A stretch of DNA of 61,289 nt from Parvibaculum sp. (GTDB lineage: Bacteria; Pseudomonadota; Alphaproteobacteria; Parvibaculales; Parvibaculaceae): NCBI GenBank assembly GCA_019635955.1, contig JAHBYL010000014.1, positions 1 to 61,289 on the forward strand, in the 5' to 3' direction. Positions 11,039-19,421 of this stretch are shown here, piece after piece. Below the pieces are notes generated by a model, which worked only from the letters and a program-made list of their open reading frames with translations, was not told where the DNA came from and ran no database searches. Made by a program: the position numbers and the translations under genes. How positions within the stretch are numbered: position 1 is the first letter of the stretch; each line of letters opens with the position of its first letter.

Positions 11039-11055
11039 TTTAGAACGGGTCTAAA
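11039..11055 (+). promoter_or_regulatory. Irr-box-like palindrome before ahpC
   Basis: TTTAGAACGGGTCTAAA lies 62 bases before the peroxiredoxin ATG. Its halves fit the iron-control element of alphaproteobacterial Irr (TTTAGAA-N3-TTCTAAA) at 13 of 14 positions. It overlaps the spacer and -10 end of a possible promoter with TTGAAT at 11029-11034. Regulation by heme/iron status through Irr is inferred. Confidence 0.5.
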
Positions 11056-11116
11056 TAGCAGGAAAGCCGATTCCTTCCGGATTCGGCGTCCACCCCAAGT
11101 CCCAAGGAGTTTCAGT

Positions 11117-11722
11117 ATGGCCGTTCTCGTCGGCAAACAGGCCCCCGATTTCACCGCCGCCGCCGTCATGCCCGATGGCGACATCGTGGAGGATTTCAAC
11201 CTCCGCTCCTATCTCAACGGCGCCTATGGCCTCGTCTTCTTCTATCCGCTGGACTTCACCTTCGTGTGCCCGTCGGAAATCCTCGCCTATTCGAACCGCG
11301 TGCCGAAGTTCGAGGCGATGAATGTGAAGGTCGTCGCCGTGTCGGTGGACAGCCAGTTCACGCATGCCGCCTGGCGCAACACGGCGCCGAAGGATGGCGG
11401 CCTTGGCGCGGTGAAGTTCCCGATGGTGGCCGACATGACGAAGCAGATCGCGCGCGACTATGACGTGCTGATCGAGAAGGACGGCGTGGCGCTGCGCGGC
11501 ACCTTCCTGATCGACCGCGACGGCGTCGTCCGCCACCAGCTCGTCAACGACCTGCCGCTCGGCCGCAATGCCGACGAGGCGCTGCGCATGGTGGATGCGC
11601 TGCAGTTCCATGAAGAGCATGGCGAAGTCTGCCCGGCCGGCTGGCAGAAGGGCGAGGAAGGCATGAAGGCGGATGCCGCCGGCGTTGCCAAATATCTCGG
11701 CAGCCACGCCGAAGCGCTCTGA
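11117..11722 (+). CDS. Peroxiredoxin, typical 2-Cys (AhpC/Prx1 type)
   Basis: This 201-aa enzyme reduces H2O2 and organic peroxides. The peroxidatic cysteine is C51 in FFYPLDFTFVCPSEI and the resolving cysteine is C172 in HGEVCPAGWQKG, so it forms intersubunit disulfides. The start has a clear AAGGAG site 8 bases upstream; longer frames add low-quality sequence. The next gene is thioredoxin reductase, which suggests recycling by the thioredoxin system rather than AhpF. An Irr-box-like site lies in its promoter region. Confidence 0.95.
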   Translation: MAVLVGKQAPDFTAAAVMPDGDIVEDFNLRSYLNGAYGLVFFYPLDFTFVCPSEILAYSNRVPKFEAMNVKVVAVSVDSQFTHAAWRNTAPKDGGLGAVKFPMVADMTKQIARDYDVLIEKDGVALRGTFLIDRDGVVRHQLVNDLPLGRNADEALRMVDALQFHEEHGEVCPAGWQKGEEGMKADAAGVAKYLGSHAEAL

Positions 11723-11740
11723 GGCCCAAAGCCTCCCTTT
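11721..11740 (+). terminator. Weak hairpin after the peroxiredoxin gene
   Basis: GAGGC (11721-11725) pairs with GCCTC (11731-11735) over a 5-base loop, followed by CCTTTT. It overlaps the ahpC stop region. It could reduce read-through toward trxB, but the stem is short. Confidence 0.35.
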
Positions 11741-11744
11741 TGGC

Positions 11745-11790
11745 GCGGGCCCCCGGTCCCTATATAGTGACTTGAGACCGGCGGGCCCGC
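11745..11790. promoter_or_regulatory. Long inverted repeat around a TATATA element before trxB
   Basis: Arms at 11745-11758 and 11776-11790 are complementary except for one bulged base (GCGGGCCCCCGGTC against GACCGGCGGGCCCGC). The 17-base loop contains TATATAGT, which looks like a -10 element. It lies 70 bases before the trxB ATG. It may act as an operator flanking the promoter or as a strong leader hairpin; the sequence cannot decide. Confidence 0.45.
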
Positions 11791-11860
11791 CGCCCCACCC
11801 ACATTCCCCGATTTCGCCCCGCCTGGGGCACAAGCCGCCCGACAGCATCACGGAAGCATC

Positions 11861-12841
11861 ATGTCCGACAGGAAACACGCGAAAGTTCTCATCATCGGCG
11901 CCGGCGCCGCCGGCTACACCGCTGCGATCTATGCCGCGCGCGCCATGCTTGAGCCCGTGCTCATCCAGGGCATCCAGCCGGGCGGCCAGCTCACCATCAC
12001 CACCGATGTCGAGAATTATCCGGGCTTCGCCGAGGCCATTCAGGGCCCCTGGCTGATGGAGCAGATGGAGGCGCAGGCGCGCCACATGGGCACCGAGATG
12101 ATCGGCGACACGATCGTCTCCGCCGATCTGAAGAAGCGCCCCTTCGAACTGAAGGGCGACAGCGGCACGCTCTACACCGCCGACGCGCTCATCATCGCGA
12201 CCGGCGCACAGGCGAAGTGGCTCGGCCTTCCCTCCGAACAGCATTTCCAGGGCTTCGGCGTTTCGGCCTGCGCCACCTGCGACGGTTTCTTCTATCGCGG
12301 CAAGGAAGTGCTGCTGGTCGGCGGCGGCAATACCGCCGTCGAGGAGGCGCTGTTCCTGACGAACTTCGCCTCGAAGGTCACCGTGATCCATCGCCGCGAC
12401 AGTTTCCGCGCCGAAAAGATCATGCAAGAGCGGCTGTTCAAGAATCCGAAGATCGAGGTGATCTGGGATTCCGTGGTCGAGGAAGTGGTCGGCACGGACG
12501 ATCCGCGCAGCGTCACCGGGGCGAAGGTGAAGAACCTCAAGACCGGCGAGACGCGCGAAATCCCCGCGCACGGCATTTTCGTCGCGATTGGCCATGCGCC
12601 CGCGACGGAGCTTTTCATCGGCCAGCTCGAGACCAAGGAAGGCGGCTATCTGAAGACGGTGCCCGGCACGCCGCGCACCAATATCCCGGGCGTCTTCGCG
12701 GCCGGCGACGTGACGGACGATGTCTACCGTCAGGCGGTCACGGCGGCGGGCATGGGCTGCCAGGCCGCGCTCGAAGCCGAGCGCTTTCTTGCAGCGCAGG
12801 AAGGCGAAACAGCGCAGATCCCGCAGGCCGTCAGCGCCTGA
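11861..12841 (+). CDS. trxB: Thioredoxin-disulfide reductase
   Basis: TrxB passes electrons from NADPH through FAD and a redox disulfide to thioredoxin. The 326-aa protein has the FAD-binding GAGAAG (13-18), the redox pair C137-A-T-C140 in VSACATCDGFFYRG, the NADPH site LVGGGNTAVEEALFL, and the C-terminal NIPGVFAAGDVTDDVYRQ. Its length is normal. It lies 138 bases after the 2-Cys peroxiredoxin, so the pair forms a natural peroxide-defence unit. Confidence 0.97.
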   Translation: MSDRKHAKVLIIGAGAAGYTAAIYAARAMLEPVLIQGIQPGGQLTITTDVENYPGFAEAIQGPWLMEQMEAQARHMGTEMIGDTIVSADLKKRPFELKGDSGTLYTADALIIATGAQAKWLGLPSEQHFQGFGVSACATCDGFFYRGKEVLLVGGGNTAVEEALFLTNFASKVTVIHRRDSFRAEKIMQERLFKNPKIEVIWDSVVEEVVGTDDPRSVTGAKVKNLKTGETREIPAHGIFVAIGHAPATELFIGQLETKEGGYLKTVPGTPRTNIPGVFAAGDVTDDVYRQAVTAAGMGCQAALEAERFLAAQEGETAQIPQAVSA

Positions 12842-12844
12842 GGC

Positions 12845-12916
12845 TCACGCCTCGAGAAGATCAAGCAAGGCGCTCATGTCGGAAATGACATGGGCGCCTT
12901 CGCTTTTGAGGGCGGT
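12845..12916 (-). pseudogene. Orphan 3' end of a HAD phosphatase gene
   Basis: On the minus strand this encodes TALKSEGAHVISDMSALLDL plus three residues and a stop. It is nearly the same as the C-terminus of the intact HAD gene at 13960-14628 (ALESEGAHVVSDMSALLKVL). The 42-base core 12869-12910 matches 13987-14028 at 40 positions, and both differences are synonymous or conservative. No start or upstream homology remains here. It is best read as a scar left by a duplication or insertion that brought in the sulfotransferase gene. Confidence 0.75.
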
Positions 12917-13036
12917 CACTGTTCCCGCGCCACGGACGGTCCTGTTTTGCCCTTCCCGCTCCCTCGCGCGAGGGCTAACCTGCTGCCCGTTTACGCGGGC
13001 ATGGGAGCGCGCGAGCACAAGGGGGGTATACGGAAC

Positions 13037-13963
13037 ATGACGAAGCCGGAAATCGCCTGGCCGGAAAAGGCCCGCGAACTGCACAGCAATCATTTCGAAT
13101 CGACCGTCTGGAACGATTTCAGGTTCCGGGATGGCGACATCGTGATCTCGACCTATGGCAAGGCCGGCACCACCTGGACACAGCAGATCGTCGGTCAGCT
13201 GATCTTCGACGGCGCCGAGGATGTGCCGGTGAACGAACTTTCGCCCTGGCTCGACCTCCGCGTGCCGCCCGCGGAAGTGAAACTCGAGGCGCTGGAAGCG
13301 CAGAGCCACCGCCGCTTCGTGAAGACGCACCTTCCCGTCGATGCGCTCGTTTATTCGCCTGAAGCCCGCTACATTTATATCGGCCGCGACGGACGCGACG
13401 TGATCTGGTCGATGTACAATCACCACGCCAATGCCAACGACGCCTTCTATCAAGCGCTGAACGAGACGCCGGGGCTCGTCGGTCCGAAGATCGGCCGCGT
13501 CACCTCCGACGTGCGCACCTATTTCAACGAATGGATCGCACGGGACGGTTATCCCTTCTGGTCTTTCTGGGAGAATATCTCGAGCTGGTGGGCGATCCGC
13601 CACTTGCCGAATATTCACTTCATGCATTTCGAGAACATGAAACGCGACCTCCCGGGCGAAATCCGCAGCCTCGCGGCGTTTCTCGATATTGCAATCGACG
13701 AGGCGCGCTTTCCCGCGATCCTCGAACACTGCACTTTCGACTACATGAAATCCCATGCCGACAAGAGCGCCCCGCTCGGCGGCGCTCTCTGGGCTGGCGG
13801 CGCGACGACGTTCATCAACAAGGGCACGAATGGCCGCTGGCGCGATATTCTGAGCGTGGAGGAAAGCGAGCGTTACGAGGCGCTTGCGCGCGAGAAGCTC
13901 GGAGAGGCTTGCGCCCACTGGCTGATGACCGGCGAGCTTGCCGAACCCGCACAAGCCGCCTAG
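13037..13963 (+). CDS. PAPS-dependent sulfotransferase family protein
   Basis: This 308-aa protein would move a sulfuryl group from PAPS to an alcohol or amine acceptor. The 5'-phosphosulfate loop is STYGKAGTTWTQQIV (38-52), with GKAG in place of the usual PKSG. The catalytic-type histidine is H98 in FVKTHLP, and the 3'-phosphate site is IYIGRDGRDVIWSMYNHH (about 113-130). The ATG at 13037 follows a G-rich stretch. The gene is bracketed by two copies of a HAD gene tail, and its stop codon overlaps that of the convergent HAD gene. The acceptor is unknown. Confidence 0.88.
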   Translation: MTKPEIAWPEKARELHSNHFESTVWNDFRFRDGDIVISTYGKAGTTWTQQIVGQLIFDGAEDVPVNELSPWLDLRVPPAEVKLEALEAQSHRRFVKTHLPVDALVYSPEARYIYIGRDGRDVIWSMYNHHANANDAFYQALNETPGLVGPKIGRVTSDVRTYFNEWIARDGYPFWSFWENISSWWAIRHLPNIHFMHFENMKRDLPGEIRSLAAFLDIAIDEARFPAILEHCTFDYMKSHADKSAPLGGALWAGGATTFINKGTNGRWRDILSVEESERYEALAREKLGEACAHWLMTGELAEPAQAA

Positions 13964-14628
13964 CCGGGACTCAAAACCTTCAGGAGGGCGCTCATGTCGG
14001 AAACGACATGGGCGCCTTCGCTTTCGAGAGCCGCCGCATCGGTCAGCGGATCGCCTGCATAGCCGATGACGGGCATGCCTGCCGCCACCGCTGCCTGCAC
14101 GCCGGGCACGCTGTCCTCGATCACGAGGCAGCGCGAAGGTTCATGCCCCATGCGCGTTGCTGCATGGAGAAAAAGATCGGGCGCAGGCTTGCCGGCGCGC
14201 ACTTCCTCCGCGCTGAACAGCACATCTTCGACGAAGGGCAAGAGCCCCGTCATGCCGAGCGTGAAGCGCATCTTCTCGAACTTGCCGGAAGACGCCACGC
14301 AATAGGGAAGTCCCCGCGCCCGGAGCGCATGGATGACGTCGGGGGCGCCGGGCACCGGCTCGATGCCTTCGGCGAATGCCTCGAGCGTCCTGTCGCGAAT
14401 ATAAGGCGTCCAGTCCTCCCGGAGCGCGCGGCCAAGCGCCTCTTCCACATGGGCGCGCACCGCATCCATGGTGCGGCCGACAAAGAGGCGGCGGCATTCT
14501 TCATAGCTGACGGTAAAGCCCTCCTCGCCGAGCACGCGCGCGAGCAGCCGGTTCGCAACCGGTTCGGTGTCCACCAGCACACCGTCGCAATCGAAAATGA
14601 CAAGGGAGGGATAAAAGGAAAACGCCAT
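13960..14628 (-). CDS. HAD-superfamily phosphatase (subfamily IA)
   Basis: This 222-aa protein has the HAD motifs in order: motif I VIFDCDGVLVDTEP (nucleophile D13, acid D15), motif II in CVASSGKFEKM, motif III lysine in VRAGKPAPDLFLHAA, and motif IV in CLVIEDSVPGVQAA. The helical cap after motif I fits the phosphoglycolate/beta-phosphoglucomutase-like branch, and the substrate is probably a small sugar or nucleotide phosphate. Its last 25 codons are duplicated 1.1 kb away on the far side of the sulfotransferase gene. Confidence 0.9.
   Translation of the reverse strand: MAFSFYPSLVIFDCDGVLVDTEPVANRLLARVLGEEGFTVSYEECRRLFVGRTMDAVRAHVEEALGRALREDWTPYIRDRTLEAFAEGIEPVPGAPDVIHALRARGLPYCVASSGKFEKMRFTLGMTGLLPFVEDVLFSAEEVRAGKPAPDLFLHAATRMGHEPSRCLVIEDSVPGVQAAVAAGMPVIGYAGDPLTDAAALESEGAHVVSDMSALLKVLSPG
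13987..14028. repeat. Intact-gene copy of the HAD-tail direct repeat
   Basis: These 42 bases match 12869-12910 at 40 positions in the same orientation, 1,118 bases apart. They lie within the HAD coding end. Together the two copies bracket the sulfotransferase gene. Confidence 0.8.
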
Positions 14629-14692
14629 GACCGGGTTATAACCGCGATCATGGCGCTTCTGTCTTCAAATCTTGTGACGGCAGATTACCGCC

Positions 14693-15160
14693 TCACTCGA
14701 CCATGCTGCGAAGCATCCAGGCCGTCTTCTCGCTCGCGTCCATGCGCTGGACCATGAGATCGGCCGTCACTTCGTCATCGGCATCGGACGCAACCTTGAA
14801 GAGATCGCGCGCCGTCTTCGTCACCTGCTCATGGCCCTTGACGAGATTCTTCACCATCTGGTCCGCATTCGGCACGCTGTTGTCCTCCTGAATGGAGGTC
14901 AGCTTGCTGTATTCGGCGTAGGTGCCCGGCGCATATTCGCCAAGCGCCCGGATGCGCTCCGCGATCAGGTCGGTCGCCGCCCAGAGCTCGCGATACTGCT
15001 CCTCGAACATGAGATGCAGCGAGCGGAACTGCGGCCCCGTCACGTTCCAGTGGTAATTGTGGGTCTTGAGATACAGCGTGTACGTGTCCGCGAGCACGCG
15101 CGAGAGCCCTTCGGCAATCTCGTTCCTGTCATTCGCTGCGATGCCTGTATCGACCTTCAC
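14693..15160 (-). CDS. dps: Dps-family ferritin-like DNA protection protein
   Basis: Dps stores iron as ferric mineral, using H2O2 as oxidant, and protects DNA. The 155-aa protein has the intersubunit ferroxidase residues in THNYHWNVTGPQF (H37), LHLMFEEQYRELW (H49) and ATDLIAERIRALG (D64, E68). The start is a GTG at 15160, decided by an AAGGAGG site 6 bases upstream; the frame extends 19 codons further without a good site. An Irr-box-like palindrome overlaps its likely -10 region, which fits iron control. Confidence 0.95.
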   Translation of the reverse strand: MKVDTGIAANDRNEIAEGLSRVLADTYTLYLKTHNYHWNVTGPQFRSLHLMFEEQYRELWAATDLIAERIRALGEYAPGTYAEYSKLTSIQEDNSVPNADQMVKNLVKGHEQVTKTARDLFKVASDADDEVTADLMVQRMDASEKTAWMLRSMVE

Positions 15161-15222
15161 GGTACACCTCCTTGATTGTTCCGTCTCAGCATATAGTTCC
15201 TTATCAATAAAATGCAAGGAAC

Positions 15223-15239
15223 TTTAGAACAATTATAAA
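15223..15239 (-). promoter_or_regulatory. Irr-box-like site over the dps -10 element
   Basis: TTTAGAACAATTATAAA fits the Irr iron-control element (TTTAGAA-N3-TTCTAAA) at 13 of 14 defined positions. Read on the minus strand it contains TATAAT (15232-15237), a perfect -10, about 72 bases before the dps GTG. Binding here would block RNA polymerase, as expected when Irr represses iron storage under iron shortage. The regulator is inferred. Confidence 0.55.
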
Positions 15240-15329
15240 CTAATTTGCGAAGCCGCCACCCGCGGCGCTTACCGTCGCGGGCCGGCTGTCCTAGACTGGG
15301 ATTGAAGCACCCCAAATGCGGAGACCGGG

Positions 15330-16142
15330 ATGACGTCCCTCATTGAATTCCTCGACACCAAGCCCATTGAAATGAACCGGCGCCAGCTCGTGAAGGGCCT
15401 TGCGGCGGGCTATATCGTCGCGCTCGGCGGCTGCGTGCAGAACCAGCAGCTTGGACGGCAGCAATTGCTGCTCGTCTCCGAGGCGCAGATGACCCAGCTT
15501 TCGGCCTCCGCCTGGAATCAAATCCGCCAGAAGCAAAAAGTTTCCACGAACCAGACATTGAGTCGCAGGCTGAACACCGTCGGTCCGAAGCTCGTGCAGG
15601 CGGCGGGGCTGCAGAACCAGCCCTGGGAATACACGGTCTTCCAGGGCGACGAGGCCAATGCCTTCGTGCTGCCGGGGGGCAAGGTCGGCTTCTATGAGGG
15701 CATCTTCAAGCGCATGGAGAACGACGACCAGCTCGCCACCGTGCTCGGCCATGAGATCGCGCATGTGGCAGCGCGCCATTCCGCCGAACGCTACAGCCAG
15801 CAGGTCGCGGCGGGCACCGCCATGCAGGCGGCGCAGATCGGCCTGCAATCGGGCGATGTCACCGGCGCGAGCCAGATCGCGGCCATTCTCGGCGCGGGCG
15901 TGCAGTTCGGCATCCTGCTCCCCTATTCGCGCACCCATGAGCTCGAGGCCGACCGGCTCGGCGTCACCTATATGCATCAGGCGGGCTTCGATCCGCGCCA
16001 GTCGCTCCGCTTCTGGCAGAACATGACGGCCCAGCGCGGCAATCAGGCCCCGCCGCCCGAATTCATGTCGACCCACCCCTCCGACCAGACGCGCATCTCC
16101 GCGCTGCGCCAGCACCTCACGGCCCTCGGCTATCAGGTGTGA
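15330..16142 (+). CDS. M48 family zinc metalloprotease, probable lipoprotein
   Basis: This 270-aa protease probably degrades misfolded or outer-membrane-associated proteins in the periplasm. The zinc site HEIAH is at 141-145 (VLGHEIAHVAARHSAERYS), and the third ligand is the glutamate in ELEADRLGVTYM. A second in-frame ATG at 15372 begins MNRRQLVKGLAAGYIVALGG followed by Cys, a good lipobox signal peptide, so the true start may be there. A strong bidirectional terminator follows. It resembles the Oma1/LoiP-like M48 branch by size. Confidence 0.88.
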   Translation: MTSLIEFLDTKPIEMNRRQLVKGLAAGYIVALGGCVQNQQLGRQQLLLVSEAQMTQLSASAWNQIRQKQKVSTNQTLSRRLNTVGPKLVQAAGLQNQPWEYTVFQGDEANAFVLPGGKVGFYEGIFKRMENDDQLATVLGHEIAHVAARHSAERYSQQVAAGTAMQAAQIGLQSGDVTGASQIAAILGAGVQFGILLPYSRTHELEADRLGVTYMHQAGFDPRQSLRFWQNMTAQRGNQAPPPEFMSTHPSDQTRISALRQHLTALGYQV

Positions 16143-16161
16143 GCCGAACGGACGCCCGAAC

Positions 16162-16191
16162 AAAAAAGGCCCCGCAATGCGGGGCCTTTTC
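16162..16191. terminator. Bidirectional intrinsic terminator
   Basis: GGCCCCGC (16168-16175) and GCGGGGCC (16179-16186) pair over a 3-base loop. A runs precede the stem and TTTT follows it, so it can stop both the M48 gene and the convergent aminotransferase gene. Confidence 0.9.
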
Positions 16192-16209
16192 GTTTCAATT
16201 GAGCGCCGC

Positions 16210-17863
<1,654 letters not shown>

Positions 17864-17872
17864 GGTTCTTCC

Positions 17873-18478
17873 TCAGGGCTTCATGGCGGCGGCAAGCGCG
17901 GGGTCACCGCCCTCGCGCCCGATACCGGCGACCGCACCGAGACGGTCGGCCTCGGCCATGTGCTGGCCGAGCTTCCATTTGCCATCGAGCCGCACAACCG
18001 GCAATTCGAAGACGACGAGCGCGGCCACCAACTTTTCAGCCTCGCGCTCATCGAGCGCCGCCATCGTCCACGGCGCGTCACGCCTGCTTTCAAAATGATG
18101 GGTCAGCGCCGCCAGGGCCGTGTGGGCCGCGCCGGGCGCGTCGAGAATGCGAGGCACCCCATAGGCATGGACTGCGATGTAGTTCCATGTCGGTACCCGG
18201 TTCGGCGTCGCATACCAGGCGGGAGAGATATAGCCGTGCGGCCCCTGAAAAATGGCCAGGGCCTCGCCCCCGTCCCTGAAGAACCGCCATTGTGGATTGG
18301 CACGCGCCATATGGCTCAGGAGCACCACCTCGTCCTCCCGCCTTTCGACAAGGAACGGCAGATGCGTGGCGAAGGGCGCCTCGCCCTCCACCGTCACCAG
18401 CAGGCCGAAGGGTTCACGCTCGATCAGCGCCAGACACTCCTCGCGGTCGTTCTGGGCGAAGCGCGGCGGCACATACAT
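17873..18478 (-). CDS. FMN-binding PaiB-family protein
   Basis: This 201-aa split-barrel flavoprotein belongs to the PaiB group, often called negative transcriptional regulators. The start MYVPPRFAQNDREECLALIE, the FATHLPFLVE strand, the HMARANPQWRFF and FQGPHGYISPAWYATPNRVP stretches, and VPTWNYIAVHAYG are all family signatures. PaiB was first linked to control of sporulation and proteases in Bacillus; its biochemical job here is not known. It is 12 bases from another FMN split-barrel gene upstream. Confidence 0.92.
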   Translation of the reverse strand: MYVPPRFAQNDREECLALIEREPFGLLVTVEGEAPFATHLPFLVERREDEVVLLSHMARANPQWRFFRDGGEALAIFQGPHGYISPAWYATPNRVPTWNYIAVHAYGVPRILDAPGAAHTALAALTHHFESRRDAPWTMAALDEREAEKLVAALVVFELPVVRLDGKWKLGQHMAEADRLGAVAGIGREGGDPALAAAMKP

Positions 18479-18490
18479 GTCTTGGTTCCT

Positions 18491-19105
18491 CTATGAAACA
18501 GGGTCCGCTGCAATGTCGCGCACCGGCTCGCCGAATGTCATCTGCATCGGAATGACGCCCGCCCAGACGGGGAGCCCCATGTCTTCCGCATCGTCGATGG
18601 GCCCGCCGGTGCGCACCTTCGCCGCCACCTCGACGAGCGGCAGGCGCAGCACTTCGGTCGCCTTCGCTTCCTGCGCATTGGCGGGCCGTTCGCCGCCGGG
18701 CCGCCCTTCCCGCACCCGCGCCGTGAAAAGCACCATGGCACGGTCCTTTTCGGCGCCGCTCAGCACCTCCGCCCGGCCATGGGCCATGACCGAGCGATAG
18801 TTCATGGAGTGGTGAAAGGCCGAACGCGCGAGCACCAGCCCGTCCACATGCGTGACCGTGAAGCACATCGGCGCGCCGGTGGCGAGCACGCGCATGAAGC
18901 GCGCCTTGCGCGAGCCGTGAAAGAGCACGCTCTCCCCGTCCCGCACATAGAACACCGGCAGCGCCACCGGCCCGGCCTCGGTCGTGAAGCCGATATGGGC
19001 GAGATAACCCGCATCGAGAATGCCGTGAACCGTCTCGCGGTCATAGACCCCGCGCTTCGCGACCTGTTTCACGCGGTAGGGCTTCGATGTCGGGTAGGCG
19101 CTCAT
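18491..19105 (-). CDS. Pyridoxamine 5'-phosphate oxidase-family flavoprotein (NimA-like)
   Basis: This 204-aa protein shows the FMN-binding split barrel: LDAGYLAHIGFTTEAGPVAL, VFYVRDGESVLFHGSRKARF and MCFTVTHVDGLVLARSAFHH. It lacks the extra segments of true PdxH and is closer to the nitroimidazole-resistance (NimA) and heme/F420-type relatives. The reaction is unknown. Its place beside a MocR regulator, a class that often senses pyridoxal phosphate, makes a vitamin-B6 link possible but unproved. Confidence 0.88.
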   Translation of the reverse strand: MSAYPTSKPYRVKQVAKRGVYDRETVHGILDAGYLAHIGFTTEAGPVALPVFYVRDGESVLFHGSRKARFMRVLATGAPMCFTVTHVDGLVLARSAFHHSMNYRSVMAHGRAEVLSGAEKDRAMVLFTARVREGRPGGERPANAQEAKATEVLRLPLVEVAAKVRTGGPIDDAEDMGLPVWAGVIPMQMTFGEPVRDIAADPVS

Positions 19106-19132
19106 ATCGGTGTTCCCCGGGGTTATCCCCGC

Positions 19133-19312
19133 TCAGATGTCGATCGTCCTCTTTGGCCGGGCCAGAAGCTCGCCGCCGCAATTCGGGCAGCGATGGTCCA
19201 TCGCCCCGGCGCAGGGCGGACAGAAGGTGCATTCGAAGCTGCAGATTTCGGCCGCGCCGTCCTTCGGCGTCGGCGCCTCGCATTTCTCGCAGGCCGGTTT
19301 CATCTCAAGCAT
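19133..19312 (-). CDS. DUF1272 small cysteine-rich protein
   Basis: This 59-aa protein begins MLEMKPACEKCEAPTPKDG and holds three CxxC-like knuckles (CEKC, CTFCPPC and CPNCGGELL). It fits the DUF1272 family, whose members share MLEM.P.CE.C and ICSFECTFC. It probably binds one or two zinc ions. It lies 28 bases upstream of the NimA-like gene on the same strand and faces the divergent MocR gene. The role is unknown. Confidence 0.85.
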   Translation of the reverse strand: MLEMKPACEKCEAPTPKDGAAEICSFECTFCPPCAGAMDHRCPNCGGELLARPKRTIDI

Positions 19313-19354
19313 CTGGTCCTCCGCTTGCCGTGCGGCCCGGACTATTTGCCCGAA

Positions 19355-19399
19355 TTGGCCCTATCGAAAGGTCCATTCATGGAAATATGATAGAGCCAA
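19355..19399. promoter_or_regulatory. Three related half-sites, candidate MocR operator
   Basis: TGGCCCTATC (19356-19365) is followed by two reverse-oriented relatives: GAAAGGTCCA (19366-19375, 7 of 10 matching) and GATAGAGCCA (19389-19398, 9 of 10). They lie between the divergent DUF1272 and MocR genes. MocR-type regulators such as GabR and PdxR bind combinations of direct and inverted repeats. Assignment to this MocR is inference. Confidence 0.55.
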
Positions 19400-19421
19400 C
19401 TGTTCACGGGGAGTCACGCCC

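Larger units (their letters stand above)
10761..11116. other. Divergent control region, R-M island / ahpC (356 bp without a gene)
   Basis: The methylase gene leaves to the left and the peroxiredoxin gene to the right. Going right, the region holds a symmetric -10-like TATATA (10851-10856), a 16-bp inverted repeat (10865-10880), a hairpin set ending in six T (10910-10982) and an Irr-box-like palindrome (11039-11055). The left half is AT-richer and looks like part of the R-M island. I see no open reading frame of note. Confidence 0.7.
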
